A stretch of DNA of 64,000 nt, from the NCBI GenBank assembly GCA_049840815.1, contig JASGJI010000019.1, positions 186,001-250,000 of the forward strand. The letters run 5' to 3'. The translations under genes were made by a program, and so were the position numbers. The DNA is from JASGDN01 sp049840815. Its GTDB lineage: Bacteria > Chloroflexota > Chloroflexia > Thermomicrobiales > UBA6265. The notes beneath the pieces were generated by a model. That model ran no database searches. It was not told where the DNA came from and saw nothing but the letters and a program-made list of their open reading frames with translations. Below, piece after piece: positions 1 to 9,369 of this stretch. Within the stretch, counting starts at the first letter, position 1; each line of letters opens with the position of its first letter.

Positions 1-1526
1 AGCTTCGGAATCAGGCGCATGGACGCGGTCTGCTCGACCGCCTCGTGCGTCGGGCCATCCTCACCGACAGCAATGCTGTCGTGCGTGAAGACGTAGATGG
101 AATGCAGGTGACTCAGCGCGCCGAGGCGGATGCTGGGCCGCATGTAGTCGGAGAACGGGAGGAAGGTGGCGGAGAACGGGATGATGCCGCCGTGCGCGGC
201 CAGGCCGTTCACGATGCTGCCCATGCCGTGCTCGCGGATGCCGAAGTGGATGTTGCGGCCGCTGTAATCCTGTGCGCCGCCGACTTCGCCCTGGGCATCC
301 TCGGGGATGCTACCCGGAGCCTGGAAGTCGCCGCCCTTCTTCAACGCGGTGTTGGTCGACGGGTTGAGGTCCGCCGAACCACCGATGAAGGTCGGGAGCT
401 TCGCGAAGAAGCTGTTCAGCACCTCGCCGGATGCCTTGCGGGTGGCCATCGCCTTCGTGCCCGCCGGCCAGACGGGGATATCGCTATCCCATCCCGCCGG
501 GAGTTCGCCCGCCATCGCGGCGAGGAAGCTGGCGGCCTCCGCCGGGTACTCGGCCTGGTAGGCGGCGAAGCGGGCGTCCCAATCCGACTCCGCCTTCGCG
601 CCGTCAGTCAGCGCCTCGTGGAAGTGGGCGTAGACCTCGTCCGGCACGAAGAAGGCCGGCTCGGTCGGGACGCCGAGCGTCTCCTTCGTGAGCTTGACCT
701 CATCCGGACCGAGCGGGGAACCGTGAACGCCGAAGGTGCCGGCCTTGTTCGGGGAGCCGAAGCCGATGATCGTCTGCGCGCAGATGATGCTCGGGTGCTC
801 CGTCTCGGCCTGGGCGGCCTCGATCGCGGCCTTCACCGCCGCCGGGTCCATGCCATCCACGGTCTGGACGTGCCAGCCGAGCGCCGCGAACCGGGCCGGG
901 ACATCTTCCGACATGGAGAGGTTCGCGGAACCGGCAAGGGTGATGTGGTTCTGGTCGTAGAGATAGATGAGCTTGCCGAGCTTGAGATTGCCGGCGATGC
1001 TCGCCGCCTCGAAGGCGACGCCCTCCACGATGTCCCCATCGGAGACGATCGCGTAGGTGTAGTGATCGACGATCTCATGACCCGGCTTGTTGTAGGTCGC
1101 GGCGAGGAACGCCTCGGCGACGGCAAGGCCGACACCGTTGGCGAAACCCTGGCCGAGCGGGCCGGTGGTGACTTCGACGCCCGGCGTGATGCCGCGCTCC
1201 GGATGCCCCGGCGTCTTCGAATGCAGCTGCCGGAAGTTCTTCACTTCCTCGATCGGCAGGTCGTAGCCAGTGAGATGCAGCAGGGAGTAGGTGAGCGCAG
1301 AACCGTGACCGGCTGAGAGGACGAAGCGATCGCGGTCGACCCAGGTCGGATCCTGCGGATTGTGCTTCAGGAAGTCCTGCCAGAGCACATAGGCCATCGG
1401 CGCCGCACCGAGCGGCAGGCCGGGGTGGCCGGAGTTGGCTGCCTGAACGGCATCCATGGAGAGGGTGCGGATCGCGTTGATCGCCGCAGTCTGGAGATCG
1501 GTCGTGCTTGCGGTGGCCGTTGCCAC
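1..1526 (-). CDS. tkt: Transketolase, N-terminal part (runs off the window)
   Basis: Thiamine-diphosphate enzyme moving two-carbon units in the non-oxidative pentose phosphate pathway. About 508 residues are visible of a family length of roughly 650-700; the C-terminal part lies beyond base 1. Reading from the start, the protein shows the transketolase N-terminus (SANSGHPGLPLGAAPMAY-type motif near residue 30), the substrate/cofactor segment LSAGHGSALTY, and the ThDP-binding motif SDGDIVEGVAFEA followed by the conserved DQN. The start is a GTG at 1524-1526 with a near-perfect ribosome site (AAGGAGGA, 5 nt upstream, complement of 1531-1538). The long open frame on the opposite strand (45-1316) is a high-GC shadow. 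The gene is followed upstream by a 364-base spacer and the zinc operon on the same strand. Confidence 0.95.
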   Translation of the reverse strand, partial: MATATASTTDLQTAAINAIRTLSMDAVQAANSGHPGLPLGAAPMAYVLWQDFLKHNPQDPTWVDRDRFVLSAGHGSALTYSLLHLTGYDLPIEEVKNFRQLHSKTPGHPERGITPGVEVTTGPLGQGFANGVGLAVAEAFLAATYNKPGHEIVDHYTYAIVSDGDIVEGVAFEAASIAGNLKLGKLIYLYDQNHITLAGSANLSMSEDVPARFAALGWHVQTVDGMDPAAVKAAIEAAQAETEHPSIICAQTIIGFGSPNKAGTFGVHGSPLGPDEVKLTKETLGVPTEPAFFVPDEVYAHFHEALTDGAKAESDWDARFAAYQAEYPAEAASFLAAMAGELPAGWDSDIPVWPAGTKAMATRKASGEVLNSFFAKLPTFIGGSADLNPSTNTALKKGGDFQAPGSIPEDAQGEVGGAQDYSGRNIHFGIREHGMGSIVNGLAAHGGIIPFSATFLPFSDYMRPSIRLGALSHLHSIYVFTHDSIAVGEDGPTHEAVEQTASMRLIPK

Positions 1527-1735
1527 GATATCCTCCTTGATACCAGCCGTGAACGTGCCCTCGACAAACCGGGAAGATGACATGCCTCACCATGAGATGA
1601 AGCCGGGTCATCGGGTACCGCCCGGAGTCCCGAATCGGGGGATGAGGGGCGTCGGAGGCGGCCTGCTGGGCGAGCCCGCACTCCTGCTTGTATGATCCAT
1701 TATGGCACGCCCGGCAACCCAAAAACCCGAAGGAA

Positions 1736-1751
1736 TGTACCGATCGGTACA
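1736..1751. promoter_or_regulatory. Perfect 16-bp palindrome, TetR-type operator candidate
   Basis: TGTACCGATCGGTACA is a perfect palindrome lying about 210 bases upstream of the transketolase start, in the 1527-1890 spacer where I see no gene. The ACCG(N2)CGGT core resembles operators of many TetR-family repressors. No TetR gene is in the window, so the regulator is unknown. The rest of the spacer shows only AT-richer patches that could hold the tkt promoter. Confidence 0.4.
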
Positions 1752-1890
1752 CCTTCTTCGATGAAACGATTTCACGGTGGGGAAGCGGTCAACGCGGCAT
1801 GAAATCGCCGGTCACGATGCCCCTGCGGGGCGCGCTTCTTCTGGCGTCGCAGGGCATGTTCCACCGGCCCACCGCTCGTATGAACGCAAA

Positions 1891-1922
1891 CGAGCGAGAC
1901 GGGGCGTACCCCGTCTCGCTCG
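1891..1922 (-). terminator. Hairpin terminator after the zinc-binding protein gene
   Basis: A perfect 14-bp inverted repeat (arms 1891-1904 and 1909-1922, loop CGTA) lies 31 bases past the stop of the AztC-like gene. It has no clear T-run, as is usual for hairpins in this window. Confidence 0.6.
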
Positions 1923-1953
1923 TCGTGCAGCATGGCCGTGGATACGGAGGGGC

Positions 1954-2940
1954 TTACCCCAGTGCGCCGACGATGCTGTCCCGGTTGAAGCGCATGAGCG
2001 CCAGGTAGGAGTCGACGCGGCCAGCGAAAGAATCGGTCAGCAACTCACCGATCTGCACGCCCGCCTCGTCCTGAATCACCGAGAGGACATCCGTATTGAA
2101 CTGCGGCTCCGCGAAGACGGTGGTGATGGTGTACTCCTCGATCGTGCCGATCAACTCCGCCATCTCCTGCGCCGAGACCTCACCTTCCTCTGCATTCGGC
2201 ATCACGATACCGACGATCTCGAAATCGTAGCGAATCGCGAAGTAGGTGAACGCATCGTGGAAGACGACCAGCACGCGCCGGTCCTCCGGGATGGCGGCGA
2301 ACGATGCGGCCAGCTCGTCGTTCAGGGCCTCGACCTGCTGCGTATAGGCGGCAGCCTGATCCGTATAGGCCGCTTCGCCTTCGGGATCGAGACCGATCAG
2401 GTGATCGCGGATGACCAGAATCGCCTCGACGACCTTCAGCGGATCGAGCCAGATGTGGGGATCACCCTCGCGCAGGTCGTGGGTGTGGTCGCCGTGGTCG
2501 ATGACGCGGTCGATCTCGATCAGGTCGATGTGATCGGTAACCTCCAGCTCCGGGATTCCAGCATCCTTCACCGCGCGTCGCCAACCGCCAGCCTCGACGA
2601 ATGGCTCCAGGTGATGCCCGATCGAGATGAACGTATCCGCCTCGGTCACGCGGACCATGTCCTGCGGGGAGGCCTCCCAGGTGTGGGGATCGGCGGTGTC
2701 GGGCATGATCGAGAAGACGGTGGCGCGATCACCGGCGATGTTCGCAATGATGTCGGCCAGCAGCGGCATGCTCGCGGCGATCACCAGGCCGGATGCAGTT
2801 GGCGTCGCCTCGGCAGCGACCGGGTGCTGGCGGGTGGCAGCAAGGCCGAAGACGGCGAACGCTGCCGTGCCCGTCCCGAGCCGGAGCACGGCGCGACGAT
2901 CGATGCGGTGGGTGATGGTCTGATTGATGGAAGACGTCAT
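1954..2940 (-). CDS. aztC: Zinc ABC transporter substrate-binding protein, AztC/ZnuA-like
   Basis: Cluster A-I metal-binding protein of 328 residues that captures zinc outside the membrane for an ABC importer. A twin-arginine-like leader (THRIDRRAVLRLG) is followed by the mature protein. Metal ligands expected for the family are visible in order: His in PDTADPHTWEASP, the GHHLEP loop, His in GDPHIWLDPLKV, His in VVFHDAFTYFA, and the acidic FAEPQFNTDV segment. A short His-rich loop (DHGDHTHD) lies just before the second ligand, as in ZnuA-type proteins. The start ATG at 2940 is 17 bases after the stop of the AztD-like gene, so both are probably one transcript. No permease or ATPase gene is beside it; those must lie elsewhere. 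Manganese specificity cannot be excluded, but the AztD partner and the zinc context favour zinc. Confidence 0.85.
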   Translation of the reverse strand: MTSSINQTITHRIDRRAVLRLGTGTAAFAVFGLAATRQHPVAAEATPTASGLVIAASMPLLADIIANIAGDRATVFSIMPDTADPHTWEASPQDMVRVTEADTFISIGHHLEPFVEAGGWRRAVKDAGIPELEVTDHIDLIEIDRVIDHGDHTHDLREGDPHIWLDPLKVVEAILVIRDHLIGLDPEGEAAYTDQAAAYTQQVEALNDELAASFAAIPEDRRVLVVFHDAFTYFAIRYDFEIVGIVMPNAEEGEVSAQEMAELIGTIEEYTITTVFAEPQFNTDVLSVIQDEAGVQIGELLTDSFAGRVDSYLALMRFNRDSIVGALG

Positions 2941-2957
2941 GGTCCCGGATAGCCCCC

Positions 2958-4305
2958 CTAGCGGCCGATACGATCGGTGAACGAAGCCGCAGTGCCAAAG
3001 ACGGCGAGGTAGCCGCCACCATCGAGCGGGCTGGGCACGGTGATCGTCTCGCCCAGCGCACCCCGCTCCAGGTCGACGACCACGACCTGGCCATCGCCGC
3101 CCTGCGTGACGAAGCCGAGCGCACCATCCGGCGTCGCGGCGACGGCGCGGTACTGGTTCGCGGCGTAGATGTCCTCGCCCGCCTTCGGTCCCGTCGTCAT
3201 CGGAGGGATGGCGATTTCGGCCTTCACCGTGCCGAACGTCGGCGAATCCGCCGCCAGATCGACGACCAGCGCGGCATCCCCCTCGCCCCCGATCCGGGAG
3301 AAGAGCACGCTGTCCGGCGTCAGCGCGAATCGGAAGACGTAGCCCGCACCCAGTTCGGTGCGCGTCACCTCGTCGGAGGAGATGTCCGGCAAGCCAGAGA
3401 TCGTTCGTCCACGTCTCCCAGGCGGTTTCGGCCGCCGCGCGGTTGGCGGTGTAGGAGACGATGTGCGATTCGTCGAGCGAGAGGCGCTGAAAGTAGCCCC
3501 GACCGCCGGTTCGCCCGGAGGCATCCCATCCGTAGGTCATCAGGTAGGTCAGTGCCTCCCCATCCCAGGCGAGCACGTCGATACCATCGTCGGTGGCAGT
3601 GAAGAGCGTCGAGCCGTCGTGCGTGATCGCCTCACCGTGCCCGAACGTGCCGATGTCGACCGTCGAGAGCGGCTCTGCCGACCCAGCGAGCAGATCCACG
3701 ATCGCGTAAGCCTCCACCTGATTCGTCACATCGTTCCGGTGGAAGAGCATGTCGTGGGTCATCATCAGGCCAACTTCCCCGGCCTTCGGCAGCGCGACCG
3801 GGGTGGCCTCCCACGTCTCCAGATCGACCAACACGATCGGCGCATCCTCGGCATCGGTGCCGACGGCAGCGTAGTGACTGTGGTCCGAATCGACTGCGAG
3901 ATGGCTGACCGTGGTTCCTGGTAGGCCGACGGTGCGGGAATGGATGTGATCGCCGTGGACCTCGATCGCGACCAGTTCTCGCGCGCCCTCATCCACAAAC
4001 AGGAGTTGCCCGTTCGCGAGCGGCAGAAAGCCAGCATGCGTCTGGACGGTCACGCCATCCAACGTTTCGAGGAGCTCGCCGTCCAGCGAGGTGATATGGA
4101 GCTGATTAGCGGCGGGATCGGCGATGGCGAGCCACGCGGTGCCGCCCGCGTGATGGGCGTGATCGTCAGTGGGCGACCCGACCGGCGTGGCCGACTGGGC
4201 CAGTGCTGACGAGGCTGCGGCTCCGACAGCAAGCGTTGCGGCACCGGCGGATGCGGTGCGGAGGAGGGTTCGGCGGTCCAGGCGGCGGACATCGGACACA
4301 GGCAT
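2958..4305 (-). pseudogene. aztD: AztD-like beta-propeller zinc metallochaperone, frameshifted
   Basis: AztD proteins are periplasmic beta-propellers that hand zinc to AztC; that role is taken from the family. The leader is Tat-like (RRLDRRTLLRT), followed by a His-rich segment (DDHAHHAGG) and propeller repeats (THAGFLPLANGQLLFVDEG, DSDHSHYAAVGT). A frameshift at about 3385-3400 breaks the frame: before it the protein reads TWTNDLWL, and after moving one base it resumes as PDISSDEVTRTELGAG and ends properly at 2958. Without the correction the frame stays open straight into the downstream gene, giving a false 788-residue fusion. The intact paralogue at 5986-7404 aligns across the break, which confirms the repair. 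The start at ATG 4305 has GGAGAAA 7 nt upstream. Sequencing indel and real decay are both possible. Confidence 0.75.
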
Positions 4306-4434
4306 GCAAGGTTTCTCCATGGTGGATACGAGCCGGAACTATCGAGACAATATCTCAATAAACCCTACTGGGCGCCCTATGCATCCGTCAAGCCAGCCGC
4401 ACCACGCTGACGGTTGTCAGGTTGCACGAATAAT

Positions 4435-4455
4435 TGATACCCAGTATCGTTATCG
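4435..4455. promoter_or_regulatory. Candidate zinc-responsive (Zur-type) operator, copy 1
   Basis: TGATACCCAGTATCGTTATCG contains the inverted repeat GATAC-CCA-GTATC (4436-4448). It lies between the divergent AztD-like gene (start 4305) and COG0523 gene (start 4565), so one site could control both. An almost identical site (59912-59930) sits in the divergent promoter of the zinc-free ribosomal protein genes. A separate weaker repeat, GAGA-N5-TCTC, is at 4344-4356. The assignment to Zur is inferred from the genes served. Confidence 0.65.
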
Positions 4456-4564
4456 CTCGATGTGACCCGAAGGCCGGGTTGTCTGTGTCACACCAGCGGC
4501 ATCCTTGCTGGCGGTGATTCGGTCAGAGGAACGGTGAGCACCCGCGAGTGAGGAATCTGACACC

Positions 4565-5814
4565 ATGTCTGCGCTATCAACTCCCACCCCGATTGCGGCG
4601 CGTGAACCGGCGACGCGATTGCCCGTTACGGTCCTGTCTGGCTTCCTCGGGGCCGGCAAGACCACGCTCCTGAACCACCTGCTCACCAATCGAGAAGGAA
4701 GGCGCGTCGCGGTCATCGTCAACGACATGAGCGAGGTGAATATCGATGCCGAACTTGTGCGCGATGGTGGCGCCGATCTCAGCCGGACGGACGACAACTG
4801 GTCGAACTGACCAATGGCTGCATCTGCTGCACCCTGCGCGACGATCTGCTGATGGAGGTCCGCCGCCTGGCCGAGCAGGGTCGATTCGACTACCTGCTGA
4901 TTGAATCGACCGGTATCTCCGAACCCCTTCCCGTGGCCGCGACATTCACCTGGCGCGACGACGAAGGCAAGAGCCTGGATGACGTGGCCCGGCTCGACAC
5001 GATGGTGACGGTGGTCGATACCGCAAGCCTGCTCCGGGATTTCTCCTCGGTCGACTTCCTGCGGGAGCGCGGCGAATCGAACGGTCCCGGCGATGAGCGG
5101 ACGCTGATCGACCTGCTGGTAGAGCAGATCGAGTTCGCCGATGTGGTGGTGCTGAACAAGACCGATCTCGCGACGCCGGAGCAGCTGGTCGACGCGCGCA
5201 CGATGATCCGGGCACTGAATGCGGATGCCCGCATCGTGGAGTCGTCGTTTGGTCGCGTGCCTCTGGACGACGTGCTCGATACCGGGCTGTTCGACGCCGA
5301 GCGTGCCGCCGAGCATCCGCTCTGGGTGCAGGAGCTGAACGGGTTTGCCGATCATGTGCCGGAGACGGAGGAGTACGGCATCCGGAGCTTCGTCTACCGG
5401 GCGCGTCCGCCGTTCAATCCCCTCCGCTTCCATCAATTCCTGCAGGAGGACTGGCCGGGCATCGTGCGGGCGAAGGGCTTCTTCTGGCTGGCGACGCGTC
5501 CGGACTGGGCGGGCGAACTCAGCCTCGCCGGGGCGCAGATGCGGAACGAGGCGAGCGGGTTCTGGTGGGCATCCGTGCCACAGGAACGGTGGCCGCAGTT
5601 TCCGGAGTTCCGACAGCGCCTGCGCGAGCGGTGGGATCCGCGCTACGGCGACCGCCAGCAGGAGATCGTCTTCATCGGCTCGGCGCAGGATATGGACGAG
5701 GCCGCCATGCGTGCGCGACTGGACGCCTGCCTGGTCGGTCCCGGCACCAGCGAGCCGCTCGATGCCGAGGGCTGGCCGCTGCTGCCCGATCCCTTTCCGG
5801 AATGGCGCCGCTAA
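4565..5814 (+). pseudogene. COG0523 (CobW/ZigA-type) GTPase metallochaperone, frameshifted
   Basis: G3E-family GTPase thought to deliver zinc to client proteins when zinc is scarce. Visible parts: P-loop GFLGAGKTTLL near residue 28, the metal motif GCICCTLRDDL, the switch segment ESTGISEPLPVA, the guanine-specificity motif NKTDL, and a CobW C-terminal domain (about 300-410). The frame breaks at about 4788-4800: the first part ends GGADLSRTDDNWSN-stop, while LVELTNGCICC continues in the next frame, consistent with loss of one base. The start ATG at 4565 has GAGGAAT about 8 nt upstream. Corrected length would be about 416 residues, normal for the family. It is divergent from the AztD-like gene and shares its candidate operator. 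The second COG0523 gene at 60283 is intact. Confidence 0.8.
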
Positions 5815-5985
5815 TGCCATTCCCGAGCGGAAGAACCCCGCGGTCGCTGGCGCTCCCACGCCCGGACACCTCGTCACGGAGTTACGCAATGCCGTAGTTC
5901 GAACTCGCCGCGCATCGTCGTGCGGCCCGTCTCTCTGTCTTGCCGGGAAACCGGCCTGTCATCCGTTCCGGGGAGGAACCGTTTC

Positions 5986-7404
5986 ATGTCCCACGACCGT
6001 TTCGCCATCCGTTCCATCACGCAGCACACTGCCATCTCCCGCCGCGCCGCCGTCTCCGGGGTCGCGGCGGCGGGCGCGACCCTGGCGCTCGGTCTCCACG
6101 CCGGAGCGCAGACGCCGGAAGCGTCACCGGTGACGTCTCCGGGAGCGTCGCCCGCCGCGTCGCCGATCTCGGCAGGGGCCGGGCGCTACCTCTTTGCCGC
6201 GGACCGCACGCAGACGGCGATCGAGGTCTACTCGGTGCCGGACGGCGCGCTCGCCGGGCGGATCGAGGACATTACCTGCGCGACGCACGCCGGATCGCTG
6301 CTCTTGCCGGATGGCCGGCTCCTTTTCGGCGACCAGAAGAACGAGGAGATCGTCACCCTTGCCGTGGGAGCAGACGGCACCCCGGCCATCGTCGATCGCG
6401 TGCCTGCCACCTTCGGCTCGGGAGCGGCCTGGATCGCCGCCAGCCCGACGCTTGACTACGTGACGATCGGCTCGTTGCGGGAGGGGGAGCACAGCCAAGT
6501 ACTCAACATCGTGGAGATCGCGACGTTCACGAACACGGCGGTCGAGTTCGCCATGAATGAGGACGAGGAGCTGACAGCCTGGCTGCTCAACGACCCGCTG
6601 AACCTCTATGTCGCGGTGGGTGGACAGATCAAGTCCTACGTCTTGGCGGACATCCTCGCCAGCGGCAGCTCGGACGCGCCGCTGAGCACGGTTGAGGTCG
6701 AGCTTGGCTCCCACGGCGGCGCCACCGATGTGCTCAACGACCGGATCTTCTACACCACGGCTCCCGGCACCGGCTTCGAGGTGCTGGACGCCTCCAAGGG
6801 CGCGGTGGAATACCTCACGCAGGTGCCGTGGGACGTCGATGGCCTCACGGGCGGGCGCAACGCCCGGCCGCGCGTGACTGGGGACGGCGCATTCATCTTC
6901 GGCCTGATGACGCCGGGCCTTGACGATCCCGCGCAGTGGGCTGCGACCGAAGTTTCCATCCATGTGACGGACATGGCGGCGCTGACCGCGGTGCGTCGCC
7001 CGGTCGCCAACGGCAACTTCGGCTACCGCTGGGGCATGAACGGGGCGGTCGCCTTGTGGGCGGGGTATGCCGATGCGGAGATGGGCACGGCCTATCTGAT
7101 CGACGCGAACAGCACGTCGGGGACCTTCGGGACGGTGGTCGCGGAGATCGCCATCCCGAAGCCCACGAACGCCGCGGTCGCGGGCAAGGACTTCGAGGGA
7201 ACGGACACCTATACGACGGCGGTGTTGGCGGCCAACGACTTCGGCTTCATCTCGGTCAATGGCGATCAGGTGGTGCAGGTAATCGACCTCGCGACCCACG
7301 CGATCGTCGGGACGTTCCCGATCGGGATGCCGATGAAGAACTACGATGGCTACCTCGCCGTGGTCGAGACGGGAATCGTCCCGGCCGACGTCTGGGGGCG
7401 GTAG
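5986..7404 (+). CDS. AztD-like secreted beta-propeller protein (paralogue)
   Basis: 472-residue exported beta-propeller, clearly paralogous to the broken AztD-like protein at 2958-4305: both share a THAG(F/S)L(P/L)L segment, a TFGTV.AEIAIP segment near the C-terminus and a terminal YLAVV/YLAVF...GR. The leader SRRAAVSGVAAAG is Tat-like and is followed by an Ala-Ser-Pro linker (ASPVTSPGASPAASP). It lacks the His-rich N-terminal segment seen in the other copy, so zinc transfer is doubtful and it may have another ligand or role. It starts 171 bases after the COG0523 gene on the same strand and may be cotranscribed. The ATG at 5986 has GGGGAGGA about 9 nt upstream. Confidence 0.7.
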   Translation: MSHDRFAIRSITQHTAISRRAAVSGVAAAGATLALGLHAGAQTPEASPVTSPGASPAASPISAGAGRYLFAADRTQTAIEVYSVPDGALAGRIEDITCATHAGSLLLPDGRLLFGDQKNEEIVTLAVGADGTPAIVDRVPATFGSGAAWIAASPTLDYVTIGSLREGEHSQVLNIVEIATFTNTAVEFAMNEDEELTAWLLNDPLNLYVAVGGQIKSYVLADILASGSSDAPLSTVEVELGSHGGATDVLNDRIFYTTAPGTGFEVLDASKGAVEYLTQVPWDVDGLTGGRNARPRVTGDGAFIFGLMTPGLDDPAQWAATEVSIHVTDMAALTAVRRPVANGNFGYRWGMNGAVALWAGYADAEMGTAYLIDANSTSGTFGTVVAEIAIPKPTNAAVAGKDFEGTDTYTTAVLAANDFGFISVNGDQVVQVIDLATHAIVGTFPIGMPMKNYDGYLAVVETGIVPADVWGR

Positions 7405-7443
7405 GCTTCGGCCCAGTCGTCGCCGGGACGGCCTGAACGAAAG

Positions 7444-7474
7444 GACCGGGGAGCGCGGGCTGCGCTCCCCGGTC
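7444..7474 (+). terminator. Hairpin terminator after the propeller gene
   Basis: Perfect 13-bp inverted repeat, arms 7444-7456 and 7462-7474 with a 5-base loop, 40 bases past the propeller stop; followed by GTCGTTT. Confidence 0.65.
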
Positions 7475-7554
7475 GTCGTTTCCGCGATCCGGGCTGTCGC
7501 GTATCCTTCCGAGACGAGAGAACGGATACGGGCACGCGGAAGGGACACGATCTT

Positions 7555-9228
7555 GTGGTCGCATTGACGATCGGGATGCCAACCTACGACGACTTCGATG
7601 GAGTCTTCTTCACGGTACAGGCCCTGCGCCTCTACCAGGACCTCACCGATACCGAGATCCTCGTGGTCGACAATTTCGGCTGTGACCACACCCGTTCCTT
7701 CCTCGAGAACTGCGGCGATCCTGCCATCCGCTACGTCCGCCGCACCGAGATCACCGGCACCGCCCCCGCCAAGGATCGGGTCTTCCGGGAGGCCGCTGGC
7801 GATGCCGTGCTGTGCTGCGATTCCCACATCCTCTTCGCGCCGGATGCCATCGCGCGGTTGAAGGCATGGTGGCGCGACCATCCCGGCTCGCTCGATCTCG
7901 TGCAGGGGCCGCTACTCCACGACGACCTGATCAGCGTCTCCACGCATTTCGATCCTGTCTGGAGCGACGAGATGTGGGGGACCTGGGGGACCAATCCGCG
8001 CGGGCTCGATCCGGATGGCGAGCCGTTCGACATTCCCATGCAGGGACTCGGGGTCTTCAGTTGCCTGCGCGAATCGTGGCCGGGCTTCAATCCGCTCTTC
8101 CGAGGGTTCGGCGGCGAGGAGGGATATCTGCAGGAGAAGGTTCGCCAACGCGGCGGACGCGCGCTCTGCCTGCCCTTCCTGCGCTGGTCCCACCGTTTCG
8201 GACGTCCGAATGGGGTGCCCTATCCGCTGTTCACCGAACACAAGTTCCGCAACTACATCCTCGGTCATCACGAGCTGGGGCTGGACCCGACGCCGGTTGT
8301 GGAGCATTTCTCCCATCGATTGGCGCCGGAGGGAATATCGGAGCAGATCGCGCTCGTCTTTCAGGACCTTGGAGAACCTGTCCCTGCGGACCTCCAGCCG
8401 TGGTTGTCGGGATTGCCCGTTCGCGCAGTGATGCCTGCCAACGCCAGTGCCGTGGAGCTGGTCGATGAGGTGCCGCCGCTGCCGGAGGAGCTGCCGCTCA
8501 TCTCCGCCGTGCTGCTGACCTACCAGCGTCCGCCGGACCACCAGTGGTTGCTGGAAGAGGCGATCGAATCGTTCCTGAGGCAGGACTATCCCAACAAGGA
8601 GCTGGTCGTCCTCAACGATTGTGGCGAGCAGGAGTTGATCTGCGACCAGCCGGGTGTGCGCATCTTCAACGCTCCGGAACGCTGCGAAACGATGGCGGAG
8701 AAATGGAATCTCGCCGTCCACCTTGCGGAGGGACAGTGGATCGCGCCGTGGAGCGAGGCCGTCGTCAGCTTGCCGAACCGGCTCTCGGCAAGCCTGCGAC
8801 ACGTCATCGCGATCGATGGCGTGGCCGTCTTCCCCGAGGCTTCCTGGGTCCTCGATGAAGTCGGGTTGCACCACGAACGAGCGATCGGAGCCGGCATCTC
8901 CCACAGCCTGGGCCTCTATCCGAAGGTGCTCTGGCATTCCCTCGACGGGTATCAGGCCGTGACGTCCGGCGAGGACGTTGCGATGGAACAGGCGATCCGG
9001 GCCGACATCGGCGATGACCGGATCGTGTCGAGACTGCCGCTCAGCGAGTGGTTCGCCATCGTGCGCGAGGACCTGCCGGGGCTCGCCTCAGCGGCCTCGC
9101 CAGACCAGGCGACCTGGGACGCGATCGGGCACGCACCGATCCAGCCGGGCGTCTTCTGGCTGGAACCACGCTGGCATACGGACTACGTCGGCCTGATCGC
9201 CGCGCAACTCGGCTCCGCGCGCGGCTAA
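7555..9228 (+). CDS. Tandem glycosyltransferase family 2-like protein
   Basis: 557 residues with two GT-A-like folds in a row. The first begins MVALTIGMPTYDDFDGV and has the nucleotide-sugar strand ILVVDN plus AVLCCDSHILF (a D-x-H/D-x-D-like metal motif near residue 88). The second starts near residue 320 (ISAVLLTYQRPPDHQWL) with the strand ELVVLNDCG. Both openings match GT2 enzymes, which move sugars from activated donors to polysaccharides or lipids; donor and acceptor cannot be told. No membrane segment or signal is visible, so it is cytoplasmic. The GTG start at 7555 follows a weak GGAAGGGA. The second domain lacks an obvious DxD and may be non-catalytic. Confidence 0.7.
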   Translation: MVALTIGMPTYDDFDGVFFTVQALRLYQDLTDTEILVVDNFGCDHTRSFLENCGDPAIRYVRRTEITGTAPAKDRVFREAAGDAVLCCDSHILFAPDAIARLKAWWRDHPGSLDLVQGPLLHDDLISVSTHFDPVWSDEMWGTWGTNPRGLDPDGEPFDIPMQGLGVFSCLRESWPGFNPLFRGFGGEEGYLQEKVRQRGGRALCLPFLRWSHRFGRPNGVPYPLFTEHKFRNYILGHHELGLDPTPVVEHFSHRLAPEGISEQIALVFQDLGEPVPADLQPWLSGLPVRAVMPANASAVELVDEVPPLPEELPLISAVLLTYQRPPDHQWLLEEAIESFLRQDYPNKELVVLNDCGEQELICDQPGVRIFNAPERCETMAEKWNLAVHLAEGQWIAPWSEAVVSLPNRLSASLRHVIAIDGVAVFPEASWVLDEVGLHHERAIGAGISHSLGLYPKVLWHSLDGYQAVTSGEDVAMEQAIRADIGDDRIVSRLPLSEWFAIVREDLPGLASAASPDQATWDAIGHAPIQPGVFWLEPRWHTDYVGLIAAQLGSARG

Positions 9229-9358
9229 ACGCGAGGCGAGAGGCGAGAGGAGAGAGGAGTGAGGAGTGAGCGACATCAGGGAAGCCTAGCCGGCCTTTCT
9301 CGTTTCTCACTCCTCGGTCCTCACTTCTCACTTCTCTCCCCTCTTACCTCCAACAGAG
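9229..9358. repeat. GA-rich low-complexity repeat, inverted halves
   Basis: The first half (about 9236-9271) is purine-rich with units such as GAGGAGTGAGGAGTGAG; the second (about 9298-9345) is its pyrimidine-rich counterpart with CTCACTTCTCACTTCTC. Together they could fold as a long imperfect hairpin. Related tracts occur at 24437, 25755 and 33866. It separates the glycosyltransferase and sulfatase genes. Confidence 0.7.
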
Positions 9359-9369
9359 AAAGCTCCACG

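Noticed and set aside
45..1316. Long open frame (423 codons) on the + strand
   Set aside because: It lies exactly antisense to the transketolase gene, has Arg/Glu-rich composition typical of high-GC shadows and no family match.
1954..4320. A 788-residue protein joining a propeller and a zinc-binding protein
   Set aside because: It is an artefact of the frameshift near 3390; residues between are Arg/Gly-rich out-of-frame translation, and each half has its own start and stop.
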